DNA of 64,000 nucleotides from Antitrichia curtipendula (taxonomy: Eukaryota > Streptophyta > Bryopsida > Hypnales > Leucodontaceae), in assembly GCA_951230915.1 (NCBI GenBank), contig OX579638.1, positions 31,534,322 through 31,598,321 on the forward strand, written 5' to 3'. Both the position numbers and the translations under genes were made by a program. Every line of letters starts with the position of its first letter. Position 1 is the first letter of the stretch. The notes under the pieces were generated by a model. That model had not been told where the DNA came from and made no database searches. It saw only the letters and a program-made list of their open reading frames with translations. Shown in pieces: positions 25,611 to 36,960 of this stretch.

Positions 25611-26474
25611 GTGATCAATTATGGTGAAGATTCCAATACAATTGTTTCTATTGCAGCTAACCCTTAGTTGATTTTACAACCAATCTTTTGTTGGAAATAA
25701 GAAAGACCTATGTGACCAATATGGGTTGAACAAAATCTTCAGCTAAAAAAATCCAGGGTAGTTATTTTTGGAAAAAACAACTGAAAAACTATGGAATCCT
25801 TCCAAACTCCATTTTTGTAATTGGAAAATTTTTCCTTACAACATTTGCTCAGACAATCTTTATTGTGTAAGGTGGGTACACCCAAAACCGCCACTTTTTG
25901 CTACTGAGTCTAGTTAGTACTATTAGACTGGTCAAATTTTCATATATTCTTGTTGGCAAGTGAAAGGAGGTTCCAACACAGCAGAGAACGTGGCATTTGG
26001 ACACCGTATGCAAAAGTTATTAAGGGTCAAAGTTTGTTTTTGAAAGCGCTCCATCCAAATAGGTACATAACTGATTTTGGAAATGTACACAACCTGTAGA
26101 TGGCACTTTAAGGTCAGGTGCCATTTTGGGGGTGCCTACCTTAGTAGCCACACAACTTGAATGTGACAAAATGACAAGGAAACACGTATAAGAAAAATAA
26201 ATACTACAAGAAAATATATAATATATGTGAAACAAACAGATACACATACCGAAAAGGAAATCTCAACTGTTGCAGACTAAGCACAACTCCAAAGACTCAA
26301 GCTTTAACCAAAAAGACACACCTACACGACAACGTCCATATTGGATGCTCCGAGGCTTCCAAAATTAAAGGACGCCTCAAGCAAGTAATTTCTCTCAAGG
26401 AGTCTAAAAATCAAAGGACACTATAGGCCAGCAGGTTCACTACTGTAGATAATGACCTTCCTGCTCCGACAATC
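25611..26474. other. AT-rich intergenic, no gene seen
   Basis: No family features in either strand. The stretch becomes more GC-rich towards the minus-strand genes that follow. Confidence 0.4.
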
Positions 26475-27080
26475 TCAAATACAGAACGATGTTGTTGTTT
26501 CAAGGACAGAGCACAGGAAAGTGAGGTCATGCTGCTTGTGTCCCATCCATGCTTGCCACTTCGAAGCCAATGCTTCCATGTCAGAGAGGGAGAAACCATC
26601 CATGTCCGGTTGCAGAGAAGGACAACGCTGAGCGTGAACTTGGTGAGAACGAAGTGATTCGGACATACTCGGTCTGAACTGAATCTCTCATGGGATTAGG
26701 TCTTTCAAGCGTTTCCAAGGGTGCCTCCACCAAGGAACGGATCCTGAAGCTTCTCTCCTCGTCGGGCGAATTTCTCGATTATGTCCATACTCTGACCCCT
26801 GCAGTCTAACCCCGTTATTGGGATCAAGCGCGGCTTCTTTAACCACGGTCACGACATGGTACTCGATCAAATAGTCACTTGAAAAGTGGAACCTCACTTG
26901 GTCAGAACCAACTAGAATTATGGCCACATATTCTCGATATGTTGCACTAAGATCAAGACTTATCGTATAACGTTGTTCATTCGATAATTGTCTCAGAATC
27001 CAGAACATACCTCCACTTCCCTCCTTTAGAATAAGTGCATGTCCAGATGAGTTGATTAACGTTGTTTTGATTGTTGTCAT
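26475..27080 (-). pseudogene. Small unknown protein gene with one in-frame TGA
   Basis: Minus-strand ATG at 27080 opens a 130-codon frame beginning MTTIKTTLINSSGHALIL and ending at TGA (26688-26690). The same frame then continues open for 71 codons (containing MSESLRSHQVHAQR and DMEALASKWQAWM) to a stop at 26475. The TGA is one transition from CGA (Arg), so the two parts may be one protein of about 200 residues. The N-terminal part looks like a small all-beta domain (alternating hydrophobics, ATYREYV) and reminds me of small moss-family proteins, but I cannot name it firmly. A splice acceptor (TTTTCAG) just 5' of the ATG suggests an upstream non-coding exon, possibly fed by the donor after the neighbouring membrane-protein gene. 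Confidence 0.45.
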
Positions 27081-27660
27081 CGTATAGGATGAGTTTCACT
27101 GCTTCGTCACCTGAAAACAAAACCACATATGGTCATCAAAATTCAGCCTTCTCCTCATAGGAGATGAGCTAACTCAGCTAAGTATGACATCAAATAAATT
27201 CAAGTATTACAACATCTTATGTCTAGGCGCTCCATCAAAATACTCCGATTGACATAGATATTACTAATATCCCTCATAGTCATAGTGGGAGATAGATTAA
27301 CCTTTTATCAACTGAATCCTATTATGAGTTCAGCACATATTTACTCATATCTTTGTACAAACACATTCTTTTCACCAAGTTCATTGAATTGGTTATAAAG
27401 AAAGATCATCCTTTAAAGATTCAAGAATTGCTTGGATGAATGACGACAAGGTCTTTGGGCAACTGAAAGCATTGGCTTCAAGCACTCCGTACACCATCCA
27501 CGATTGGGATGGATGTCAGAGCACTCACGGGAGTTCAACTTCACGTTTGTTCCTATAAGTTAAATTAAGCTGATGTTCAGAGAAACGAAACTTGGCAGTG
27601 ATGCTTTAGTGAGCAATAATAGGGTACTCGCAACTTACCCGAATTGTTCAGCCTAGCTGC

Positions 27661-28553
27661 TCAGTCGTATTTGCCACACATGATCAAATGAAGTAACCCA
27701 GCAAAGAGAATTGAGGCGATGGTCAATGACACGAGCAGAATAATCCATTTTATTCTAAATACCACCGACTTTTTGTCAAAGTGGATGCGCATCCAGACCG
27801 TAGACTTGTTAGCCTCATCTTCAATTGTATTAAATTCAAAGTTTACGCCTTCACGCTCACATGCACTGATGCAGGATTGCAGACCCTGAAGAAACCGATA
27901 TGGCACGATGAGACAAACAATACGTTCACAAAGTACAAATTCCACTAATAATGTTCATGATCATATAAAGGGGACACATGATAACCCACGGATACTGGCT
28001 TAGGATACAATTCATCCCATAACATAGTGGGAATTACAAGCTCACATATGATATACTTGGGTTTTCATTAGATCCTGCAATTCGAAGTACGTTTCATGGC
28101 ACTACAAAAGTTATCTTCGACTCCGGAAGTAGTAAATACCCAGGATTGAATTTCGTCCTTGTGTAGACTTTGTTCAAGGTCTCGCACCTTCGATGTCTTC
28201 AAATAAACTGCCACAATGGTGACCAAAGACACAAAAACTGAAAGAATGATAGGAATTGCGGAGAAGCGGCAACCCCGCTGCGCAGCTAGTTGGGTAACAC
28301 CTTGGAACCACACACCTTGAAACACGTTGTCAAATCCGATCAGCTGATAAACCTCTGTCCAAGTGTCCTTTATTTCGGATTCCTTGTCATGCACACGTTT
28401 CTGGTATTTTTCAGAGTCCTCCCTCCATATCCGATAAGCAAATTGTTTCTTGTCAAGATTGATTACTTTATAATCTTTGAATTTGTCGCAATCAAGTTCC
28501 CAACGCTTGTCAACGTACCGAATAAGAGAGTCACAGCCGCCAACGCCTGACAT
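27661..28553 (-). CDS. Two-TM membrane protein, two exons, function unknown
   Basis: Minus-strand ATG at 28553. Exon 1 runs about 28553-28140 with a possible donor TGG/GTATTT. Exon 2 runs 27885-27661 after acceptor TTTCTTCAG; phases agree and give about 212 residues. Exon 1 has a soluble, charged N-terminal part with WTEVYQLIGFDNVFQGVW and then a hydrophobic span (IPIILSVFVSLVTIVAVYL). Exon 2 has a Cys-containing loop and a second span (IKWIILLVSLTIASILFAGL) and ends shortly after it. The WTEVYQLIGF block followed by a TM reminds me of a protein family common in mosses; no function is known to me. A donor-like GGTAAGT follows the stop, so the transcript may continue into the 27080 gene. The splice donor is the weakest part of this model. 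Confidence 0.5.
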
Positions 28554-29473
28554 AAGTCAGCACTTCGATGTGAATATCAACTGCTGTGACCGCTCTCTAA
28601 GCGTCTTGGCGGGATCCAAACTTGGATGATCTGTAAAAGGAAAATTCAAGTACATCCCACAAGTTAACTAGAAATAACAGTTGAGGGCTCATACCATTCT
28701 TCAATACAAGTGGCATGCCACCAACTGAGAACAGGATCAACTAAGAAAAATTTGGAATAAAGCCATCACGCAAATCGGAACTAGTCAGAAAAAAATAAGC
28801 GTTGACATCCATTCCCCTTTTGCTTGAGCTCTCAACTTTGCTATCAATATGCGTTACCAATACCAATACAATACTCGCAAGCCTCTGCAAATGATCCATT
28901 TTTCCATTCCCCGGGGATTGAAAAGCCACCCATTTACAAATGCAAATGGTATCAAAACAAGTGACTCATACGAAAGTAGACACCCCAACGCTCTGTTACA
29001 GCCAAAGGGGACTCCATGAGATACATTGTTGATGCAACATTCACGGTTCAAAAAAATTGAGGGTCGTGACTGGAACCCTACCCATTCAAACTTCAATGTT
29101 CAACTACTATGTTATGCGTATTGCATCCAAATAATACAAATTTTTAAGCACAGGAATCCTCTACAAAGAACCGACAAAGACCCACCCAAAAAATCCCATT
29201 CAGTGTTGGAAAGGATTCAAAAACGGCAACCGAGCTGAGTAATTGCCAACCATCAACTAGAATTTCTGAGACCTGGCTTCTGACTTCATAACAAGGCCAT
29301 ACCTCGGCAAACGACAAGCAAACTGAAATCTTGGGCCAGATTTTCACGGTCTGAAGCTTGCGTTGAGTCAGATGCACGCAACGTCCCTGAGCTACATTGG
29401 TGGCTACCATGTACGAGCATAGAGGACTGAATAACACTAGATGTATATTTCAAGCTAGATTGTCCGCTTGTTT

Positions 29474-29493
29474 CACACACACACACACACACC
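29474..29493 (+). repeat. (AC)n microsatellite
   Basis: About nine to ten CA units in a row, flanked by non-repetitive sequence. Confidence 0.9.
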
Positions 29494-29630
29494 AAATAAA
29501 GAGATTTCAAGCTAGATCAAGAGAAGGGGAAGCTGAACCGAGAGTCGACGAACCTGGCTCAAGGTCCTGCGGTAACGCTCTCCACCAGTCCCAGTTTGAA
29601 ACGAGCGACGGGGGAATGGTACGGAGACAA

Positions 29631-29692
29631 GGCCACTTGACCCAAAAACCCGCTCCAAGCCCAGGCCACTTGACCCAAAAACCCGCTCCAAG
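29631..29692 (+). repeat. Direct duplication, 29-bp unit
   Basis: The 29 bases at 29631-29659 (beginning GGCCACTTGACCC) recur exactly at 29664-29692 with a 33-bp period; a third partial unit (GGCCACTTGG) follows near 29702. Confidence 0.85.
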
Positions 29693-30355
29693 TCAACTGA
29701 AGGCCACTTGGCCCTGCCCCCATGATGAATCAGTACCCCCCTCGAGCTTTTTTTTTTGGGGGGGGGGGGGGAGTGGGGGATGTAGCCTGCTGGTGGGTCA
29801 CGAGAACCCGCTCCCTGGCCGCTCCTTGTCCGCTCCTTGTCCAGGCTGCCGCTCCCTTCCTTGGTTCTGTACGATTGCTTCATTATTGGGTTTTTTTCCT
29901 TGTGCGTTTTGTAGAGTTACAAAATACAAAAAGAAACAAACAGTGTACCGAACATGCAGCTTCAATTCATACATGGGCTTCAAATCTTGTCCCAAAATGA
30001 TCTTCTTGTATGATGTGGAAGAACTCCCGCGGAATGAAGTCTTGCACAGTGCTTGTATTATAAAAAAATCCATGTTGAATTTGGGTTTTGTTTTTCCTTT
30101 ATAAGAATAGATAATAGGCAGACCGGTTACTGTAGACTTTTAATTTAGTCATCAATGCTTGTGAGGAGAGCCATTGAGGAGAAGCTCTGTTGGGTGGACT
30201 TCAACCTGAAATTCTGGAAAGTGACGAGGATTACAAGGACCGAGGTAGTAGCCGGAAATTATAAGGATTCTTCGTTTGTAATCTTGCTCAAAGGAGTGTT
30301 GTTTTGTGAGCTAGTGAAAATCAGCCCTCACATTGGGAAAGAAAAATGAGCCATC

Positions 30356-30772
30356 ATAAGGTAGGAGGCTCTGAAAGCGAGCGGGCATTTAGAACTGCTC
30401 ATGTAGACTCGCCTGAAATGGACATAAGGTGGTCTTTAAATGGATCTTCTGTAGTCATTGAATGGATCGGTAAAAGAAATATTATTTATTGCAAGAGCCA
30501 ATCATTCTCTTTGTTTTCCCATTTCTCTTTTGAAACTGCATCTGAACGGTTTATGGAAGACCTAGGGTCATAAATAGGGACCTATGACTCATTACGTTTG
30601 AAAATTCATAAGTAATTCAAAAATGCTTCAAAAAATACGAAACGACTTGTGTTACGATCACAATCTATTTTTCTTTGTCTGAAAAATGAGCTAATAATAA
30701 TCTCATACAAGAAACCACATGAAAAAGGCAGACCAGCCCTTAGATGCTCGCTTTCAGAGCCTCCTACCTTAT
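30356..30772 (-). mobile_element. MITE with long perfect terminal inverted repeats (417 bp)
   Basis: The left end AAGGTAGGAGGCTCTGAAAG plus five more bases matches perfectly, inverted, at the right end (25 bp, 27 with the outer AT). The interior matches copies at 58947-59358 and 60179-60603 in reverse orientation. It has no coding capacity. Superfamily is uncertain; only AT is shared at the flanks. Confidence 0.85.
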
Positions 30773-31246
30773 ACATATTACTGTAGTGAAGCCATGTGCT
30801 TTCTAGTTTTTTTAATTTGTTTAAAAATAAAGTCACATCCAATGGGCCAAAGAAAGCCTTCAGTTCCACCATTCATGACAGATTTCCATTTAGGGGGGAC
30901 AAATACCCAAACCGCAATGAATTCCACAAAACATGAACTATTCCGGGCCCATGCAAATCTGCAATAATACCGTGGGCCAAGCTACGGTTGTGACTTGGAC
31001 TTCTAATGTGGAGAGTAGTACCGCGGGAAGACTGAAAATCTTCACAGGTAGCGCGGGAACTCACAGAATGATTGGCTAGCGGTGCTTCTTAAAAATGCCC
31101 CCAAAATCCAATTTTTAAGTGCTTCAAAATTACACTTTCAAAACTTATTTCGAACTCAAATTTGCAAGATCATAGGAGTGCATCAAACTCTAATTACAAA
31201 TCAATTTTTTTTAAACCTTAATCCGGCCCATTTTGTATAACAGGAA
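30773..31246. other. Intergenic between MITE and Stowaway end
   Basis: AT-rich, no gene seen. It may include the degenerate body or left end of the Stowaway element. Confidence 0.3.
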
Positions 31247-31270
31247 GATCATTTTGGGACGGAGGGAGTA
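31247..31270 (+). mobile_element. Stowaway (Tc1/mariner) MITE right end
   Basis: ATTTTGGGACGGAGGGAG followed by TA is the canonical Stowaway terminus in right-end orientation. No CTCCCTCCGT left end is visible in the preceding several hundred bases, so the element is either truncated or its left end has diverged. Confidence 0.65.
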
Positions 31271-31289
31271 GTAATTTGATTTTCCAATG

Positions 31290-34280
31290 AAAAAGAAAGC
31301 TATATATATGCACATGGGGTGGTAAAAGGCAGAACAACCATGTAGGATAAATACTTTAGAAGTTGTAGTTTCTCAAGCACTCGTAGTTAAGTCAAAAGTA
31401 GGAATTGTGTTTAAGGTTGAAAATTCAGACCTCATTTAGGCATTATAGAATAACTTTTGACAAACTTGAATCCTGAAGTTCTTCAGACCCGTGGATGTTT
31501 ACTTCCACTAGCTTTTCAAGAATATGTAACACAACATCCAATTCATCCTAACTACAATGCTATGGCTCTATGTCCACTTGGAATTTTTCATTTCTGTCAC
31601 TTGTAGCATGAAATTTTTTGAATAATAAAACCCAAAGAATCCCCTAACGGTGGTTCATTTAATTGAAAAAGGTCAATTCATCTATCATTTTGTATCTAAG
31701 GTCACATATATGTAGGAAAATCACTCATTTCAATAATTGAAGAAATAAAATTAATTTTTATCTAACGTTTAAAGAATGTGGGATTACTTCTTTAGCCTAT
31801 CCTAGTAATTTATCCATGCCCCATGTACGCATACATATGAAATGACATTTCATTCTTATACTAGGCTTATAAGATCAATTTGTTAGGATTGGTCAAATTG
31901 TCATATGCCATGTGATGCAACTATCAACCTAATCAATTGCCAAGGTATAGTGTATAATCACATACATACATTTTCAAGTTCCTTAATTAAATTTATCCTC
32001 TGTCAATTAATTGAGTATTCTAATTAATTAGCCTAATTGCTACTTATGCAAGTATGCAAATTCACAATTAGTCTAAGGTCAAATTGTCTCTGTATGCAAA
32101 GTTATGCAAGGTGTAATGTTCATTCCTATGGAATTACACTCCAATCAATTAATCTCAAGATCTTTCTTTCTCCATGTTCCAATAAGTCAACAACAAGACG
32201 ATTTGTCCAAATCCCAGAAGATTCATTTCCATTGTAGCTCCGTCAATTTGTCTTTGTATACAAACCCACTAACAAACCTTCCTCTATATCACCGATTTAT
32301 TAAACTAACAATTGGGATTCTACCCTCCTAGTGTAACCCTGACCCTAATCAAACTGTCAAAGCACTATAATAAAAAAATCAATGTTCAAAATTGGTTCAA
32401 ATTGAATTTATATTACAAACTAATATTTTTTAGTCAATTAAATGCCCAACTTCCTAAAAAAAATTGGGTAGCTTCAAGCCTATTGAAAAAAAAAGGTAAA
32501 TGTGTTAAAAAAATGTTAGACTATAATGATGGCCCTGCACACCGTTGTTACAATGATTCCAAAACCTCATTTCATCTATTGTATAGAGCCCCAAAATATA
32601 GAAAATGCATACAAAAATTATGTACTCAAAATTGCATACTTAAAATTGGCCTCCTTCAATTCAACCCCTTTAAATGAAAGAGCTACAAAATTCAAAACCT
32701 TCTTGAAAGAAAGGCCACATAACCATTTGTCAAAAAACCAAAAAAGAAATTGGTACAAACTACAATGTATACCTTACTCACATCTAGACCCTTGTCAATT
32801 TGTCAATCCCAGGTTAACCCCTAAAGTTCTATGACTATGTTTTCACTGAAAAAGCTCAAAAACTGCAATTTTTAGTACAAGTAGCAAATTTTTGAAAAAA
32901 AACTTTTTTTGACACATGTAACCGTAGGATCTTGTAATATATAGTATCAATAACATGTGGTAAGATTTTCAGACATTTCCACCGGGTGGATTGCAAGATA
33001 TAAGCATTCAAATTCACTAAAATCATTTTTTTTCCCTACAAAATGCCGGGCAGCTGCACTTCACAAGCTCATTTTTCTATGAAAAAATGACCAAAATGAT
33101 GGTTCCTCTTTGGATTCTTTTTCCTAAACAAGTTGTCTACATGCTTGCAAATTTTCAGATCATTTGAAATTGTACAACATATAGGAAAAAAATAGTAAGT
33201 AGGTAGTAGTAGACAATGAATCAAAATACCAAATTATTAAGAATTAAAATATGGAATTGAAAAATGACAATCCCAATGGTTGAAATGTTGTAATAAACAA
33301 TTCACATCCTAGGATTTTATTTTTTTTCAAAAATATTGAAAATTGGGTAAGATAAAGGATTTCAAAGTTTATTTTACAATAGCAAATCCATAACTGCCCG
33401 CAAACTAAAAATCCTCATAACTTTTGACTTGTTGATCAAAATGGAATGATTCAAAGCTTTCCTTGTATATTTAAGTCTAGAAAACCAATTTCAAATTTAG
33501 GTTTCTGAAAAAAATGATTTTTTCAAATCTGCCCAAACTGCCCAGTTACGAAAAAAAGTAACATACTAGGCTATAACTTTTGACTCCTATTTCCAAATGT
33601 CATGAAATTTGTTGCATATGAAAGATATTCCTCGTCCACAACTTCTATTAAAATTTCAGCCTAAAATATGGAAATTTCTGGTCACAATGACCTGCCCAAA
33701 AAATCTATACAGCCAAAAAACGAAGGCTGGTCCTTTAGGGGTTAATCAGATTTGTTTACAACAATTGGACAGGCAAGGTCATACACTTATAACCCCTAAA
33801 TGCCCAAGGATTTTTTTGAGTTTCTATGAATTTGCTCTAAATAACAAAAAGCAAACATTTTGATAAGTTATATCAATTTTTTTAAATTGTAACCATACAA
33901 ATTCAAAATAGACATATTAGAGATCACATAAGAAAAAAAAATTACGGACAAAATTTAGAGAGGATGTTTGAAAATGTCAAAAAAAATCCTTTCCATCTGT
34001 TTTCTGAATTTTGTTGATAACCAATTTTAATTGGAGACTCAAAATCTCAAAATGATTTTCGGAGATGCAATTCATCTTTATTTCCCAACTTTTCTGAGTT
34101 CAAAGTTTTTTGAAAAAAGTTATTCTACTATGCCTAAATGAGGTCTAAAATTTTACTTCAAACACAACTCTTACTTTTCTCTTCAATATGAGTGATTGAG
34201 CTTGTACTAATTATAATTTACATATCCCACATGGATTGTTCTACCTCCTACCACCCCACAAGTATATAAAGAGCTTCTGT
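31290..34280. repeat. Inverted-repeat element (~3 kb) with a nested TTAA element
   Basis: The left arm (31298-31470) is the reverse complement of the right arm (about 34090-34275). GCACATGGGGTGGTA is mirrored by TACCACCCCACAAG; GACCTCATTTAGGCATTATAG is mirrored by CTACTATGCCTAAATGAGGTC; ATTGTGTTTAAGGTTGAAAA has a counterpart in the right arm. The same termini and interior (GAGGATGTTTGAAA, TCAAAATCTC) occur in the compact fold-back at 61703-62255, so these are one family. The TTAA copy 3 lies inside. No ORFs. Confidence 0.65.
32814..33745 (+). mobile_element. TTAA-flanked non-autonomous element, copy 3 (932 bp)
   Basis: TTAA at 32814-32817 and 33742-33745; CCCCTAAAGTTC at the left and GGTCCTTTAGGGG at the right. 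It is highly similar to copy 2 and has the same orientation and length. It has no ORF. A further orphan left end of related sequence (AACCCCTAAATGCCC) lies at about 33791. Confidence 0.8.
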
Positions 34281-36184
34281 AGTCAACCAAAACTCAATCT
34301 AAATTGGAGATGCCTTTGAATCTGTGTGAAGTGGTGGTTGGAATCATTGTTCTCAATGGATTAAAAATTAAATTTCTATAATTTGATTTTTAAGCAACTA
34401 AACTACTTCACATTACATACTACACTTGAAACCCCTTATTGGGTTATTTGCCGTGGGGCATAGGAGGAGTAATGAGGGCCCAGTCTCCAAAATCACACAC
34501 CAAATCAACATTTGGCGCCCCTTTTGGGAATGTCTTTGTGCGGATGCCCTAACCCTTCAACACCCAAGCAACGGAGAATGTAGATTTTTTAGTATTGTAA
34601 ACCGTAGGCCAATTCTTGCCGTTAATATCCTAAAGGGGTTAAGTTCTTAATCAGCAGCATACTCACCAATTGACCTTAAGATTACCACTTACTCAGATTA
34701 ATTTATCAAGGACCTGCTCAGTCAATCACTGGCTTTAACTTCTTAACCAAACACTTAGCGGCTTAATCGTTCCACCGATTGACACAACACAAGGACTAAG
34801 AGAGATTGAACATACATAGTATCAAAACAAAATAAGGGAGCAACACCAGTCCTTAGCTAATTGTACCAAATACACACAAACAATGTCAATCATCAGCGAT
34901 ACAAACACACACAAGCTAATAGTCAAAACTGTGATCAATTGAAGGAATGCACAAGTACATTTGACAAAATAAAAAGGAAACATGCGTTCTTGTCAAATGT
35001 ACTTATTTTGTTTTGATACTATGTTATGTTCAAATGACAATGAAATATTCAATTTTGATAATTTTCCAAAAATTGAAGATGGAATAGAAACTAGACTTAT
35101 AAAACTTCATTTTATTAGTTGGGCTCCAATTCAAAACAAAACATTAGAATGGCTAAAATCTAGATAAAAAAGTAAAGGAGGTAGGAATTGCCAAACACAA
35201 TAAAAAGATATTTCTGTAATCTAACATGAATTTTGCAATAGCTTCCCTAAAAAATTGAATAGTTTCTCATTGAAAAACAATTCAGCACCTAGTGATAACA
35301 ACCCACTCTAAGAACTCTTCATAAATAAATTGGATGAATATCATCTTTTTCAATAAGAAAATGGATTGTTTAACTGTTCATAAACCACTTTTGGGGTATT
35401 AGGAATTAGTAAGATTAATTATTGGAGGAAAGAGCCTATGACTATGTAGTCAAACTTCAAAAAAATTCACTGTACGTCTTCCATTTCTATGGTGTTTACA
35501 AGTGAAATTTTTATTTTTTATTTTTTAGATTTGGAAACCTCCAAATCTTCATTCCGCTCCCTATCACCCTGGGATTACCGAGACAGTCTTGCTCAATGGC
35601 CTCTGATAATTTGACCTGCAGACATGGTTTAGGTTTTAGGAAGGTCCCAGGGTTTACGAATTTCAATGTCCACACGCCCATCGACGAGGAATGAGGAGAC
35701 GGGCGTCCAAATTGCGAGTCCAAAGTCTGACGAACGAAGTTGGGTGATGTCCTGAATTTAACGAATCTTCAATCCGTTCTCCGCACATTCTCTTCCCGAA
35801 TTTCGCACTTCGCCGTGCGGATTCTCGCTGCAGCACTTCGTCGTCGAATTCCTGTTGTACTCGTGATTTCAACGACCCCAATTTCGGCAGAATCTGTCAA
35901 ATTACGAGCGCATTCAGTGGCTTGAACAACACCTCCTTCTTGGCCGGCCTTTGCTGCTGGATCGAAATTGAGGCCGTTGTTGTTGGAGATTTGGTGTGTG
36001 ATTTAGAGTTCGGAGCTTTGTGAATCGCGTCTGCGTTTGAGGTCGATTTTTTTCTGATACGAATTGGCGAAGCAAGTGGTGGGTTGGAGGATACTGTACC
36101 CGAGGATGATTTCGGACGAGGATACTTTCGTGAGAGTTTCTGCCTTGAGTTGCGGCCTAGAGGGTATTACAGATTATCTGGTTT
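34281..36184. other. Intergenic; possible retroelement scar, GC-rich near the gene
   Basis: No gene supported. TTTGGCGCCCCTTTTGGGAA near 34511 resembles a retrotransposon primer-binding site just after an LTR end (AACA), but no LTR pair is visible. From about 35680 GC content rises and the minus strand has open frames (35663-35881) without domain features; this may be upstream or divergent-transcript sequence of the PPR gene. Confidence 0.3.
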
Positions 36185-36960
36185 CTGGTTCTGAATCCCG
36201 GGGCGTTCCTTCGTTGTCTGCAGCCTCTATTTGCAGCAATCGCTTGTGTCCATGGCCATGACACAAATTTAGGTAGGCAGCTTTTTCGCGATGTCTGGCG
36301 TGGTGATATGCTGCCAAGGGGCTTGTCGCAGCCCCTTGACGCTCAATTCCAAGTCCGGGGTAGTTTTTTCGGCATCCAATCCAAGCCACAAAACATTTCA
36401 AATCATTCCGAGCAGGGAGGTCGCGCTAGGGTTTTCCAGCAATCAGAGGCGAGTAGCTTTCGGTAGAGCATCGCAGCGTCTTAATTTCTTTGGTGGGAAT
36501 GGCGCATGTGAAGGTGTGTGCTTGGGCTTCCCTCTTGCTAGAATGGACTTATTGTGTGTTTTTTCGGCTGTGTTCTGTGTAGTTTAATTGCGGAAGGTTT
36601 GTGGGGCGTCGAATTTGGTTTCTTTTCATGATGTATAGTGGGCGGACGTTTCTGCCATTTTCGGTTTTGTCTGTGCCGGTGTGGCGCGCATCTTAATTGA
36701 AGCCTACATTGGTTGTAGGGATCCGTGAGGTAGGGTTGTTTATTTGCAATAATCCCCATTCTCAATTAACGCGTGTTGTTTAGGTTTGGTTTGTGCAGGA
36801 AGTCGTCTGCAATTTATATGGGCACTCAGGGTCAATGATTCCAGTTTCGGTGCAAACAAATCTCCTTATACTCGGTTGTTTAAGTTTTTGTTGGACGTCA
36901 TCCTTACGAGCTCCGTATTTCTCTTCCTCATTTGCGATGGCCTTGGATGATGCAGGCGCA
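36185..36960 (+). repeat. Duplicated 5' gene module, PPR copy
   Basis: This aligns with about 40940-41880 at the start of the HMA1 gene: upstream region (TCCATGGCCATGACACAAAT), exon 1 of 223 nt in both, intron 1 (including GGATCCGTGAGGTAG) and the first part of exon 2 (CAGGGTCAATGATTCCAGTT against CAGGGTCAACAATTCCAGTT). Similarity stops inside exon 2, around 36890. The module encodes the likely plastid transit peptide of HMA1. Confidence 0.85.

Larger units (their letters stand above)
28554..30355. other. Intergenic; simple repeats, no gene supported
   Basis: Short frames on both strands at 29400-30100 are largely low-complexity or repeat-derived. The stretch contains an (AC)n tract, a T9G13-type homopolymer run near 29751-29773 and a 33-bp-period duplication, listed separately or below. 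Confidence 0.4.

Noticed and set aside
29751..29773. T-run followed by a run of about 13 G as a functional G-quadruplex site
   Set aside because: A homopolymer of this kind is also prone to assembly error, and nothing around it suggests function.
34505..34535. LTR primer-binding site (TGGCGCC)
   Set aside because: PBS-like, but no LTR pair, polypurine tract or coding remnant is visible nearby; noted only as a possible scar.
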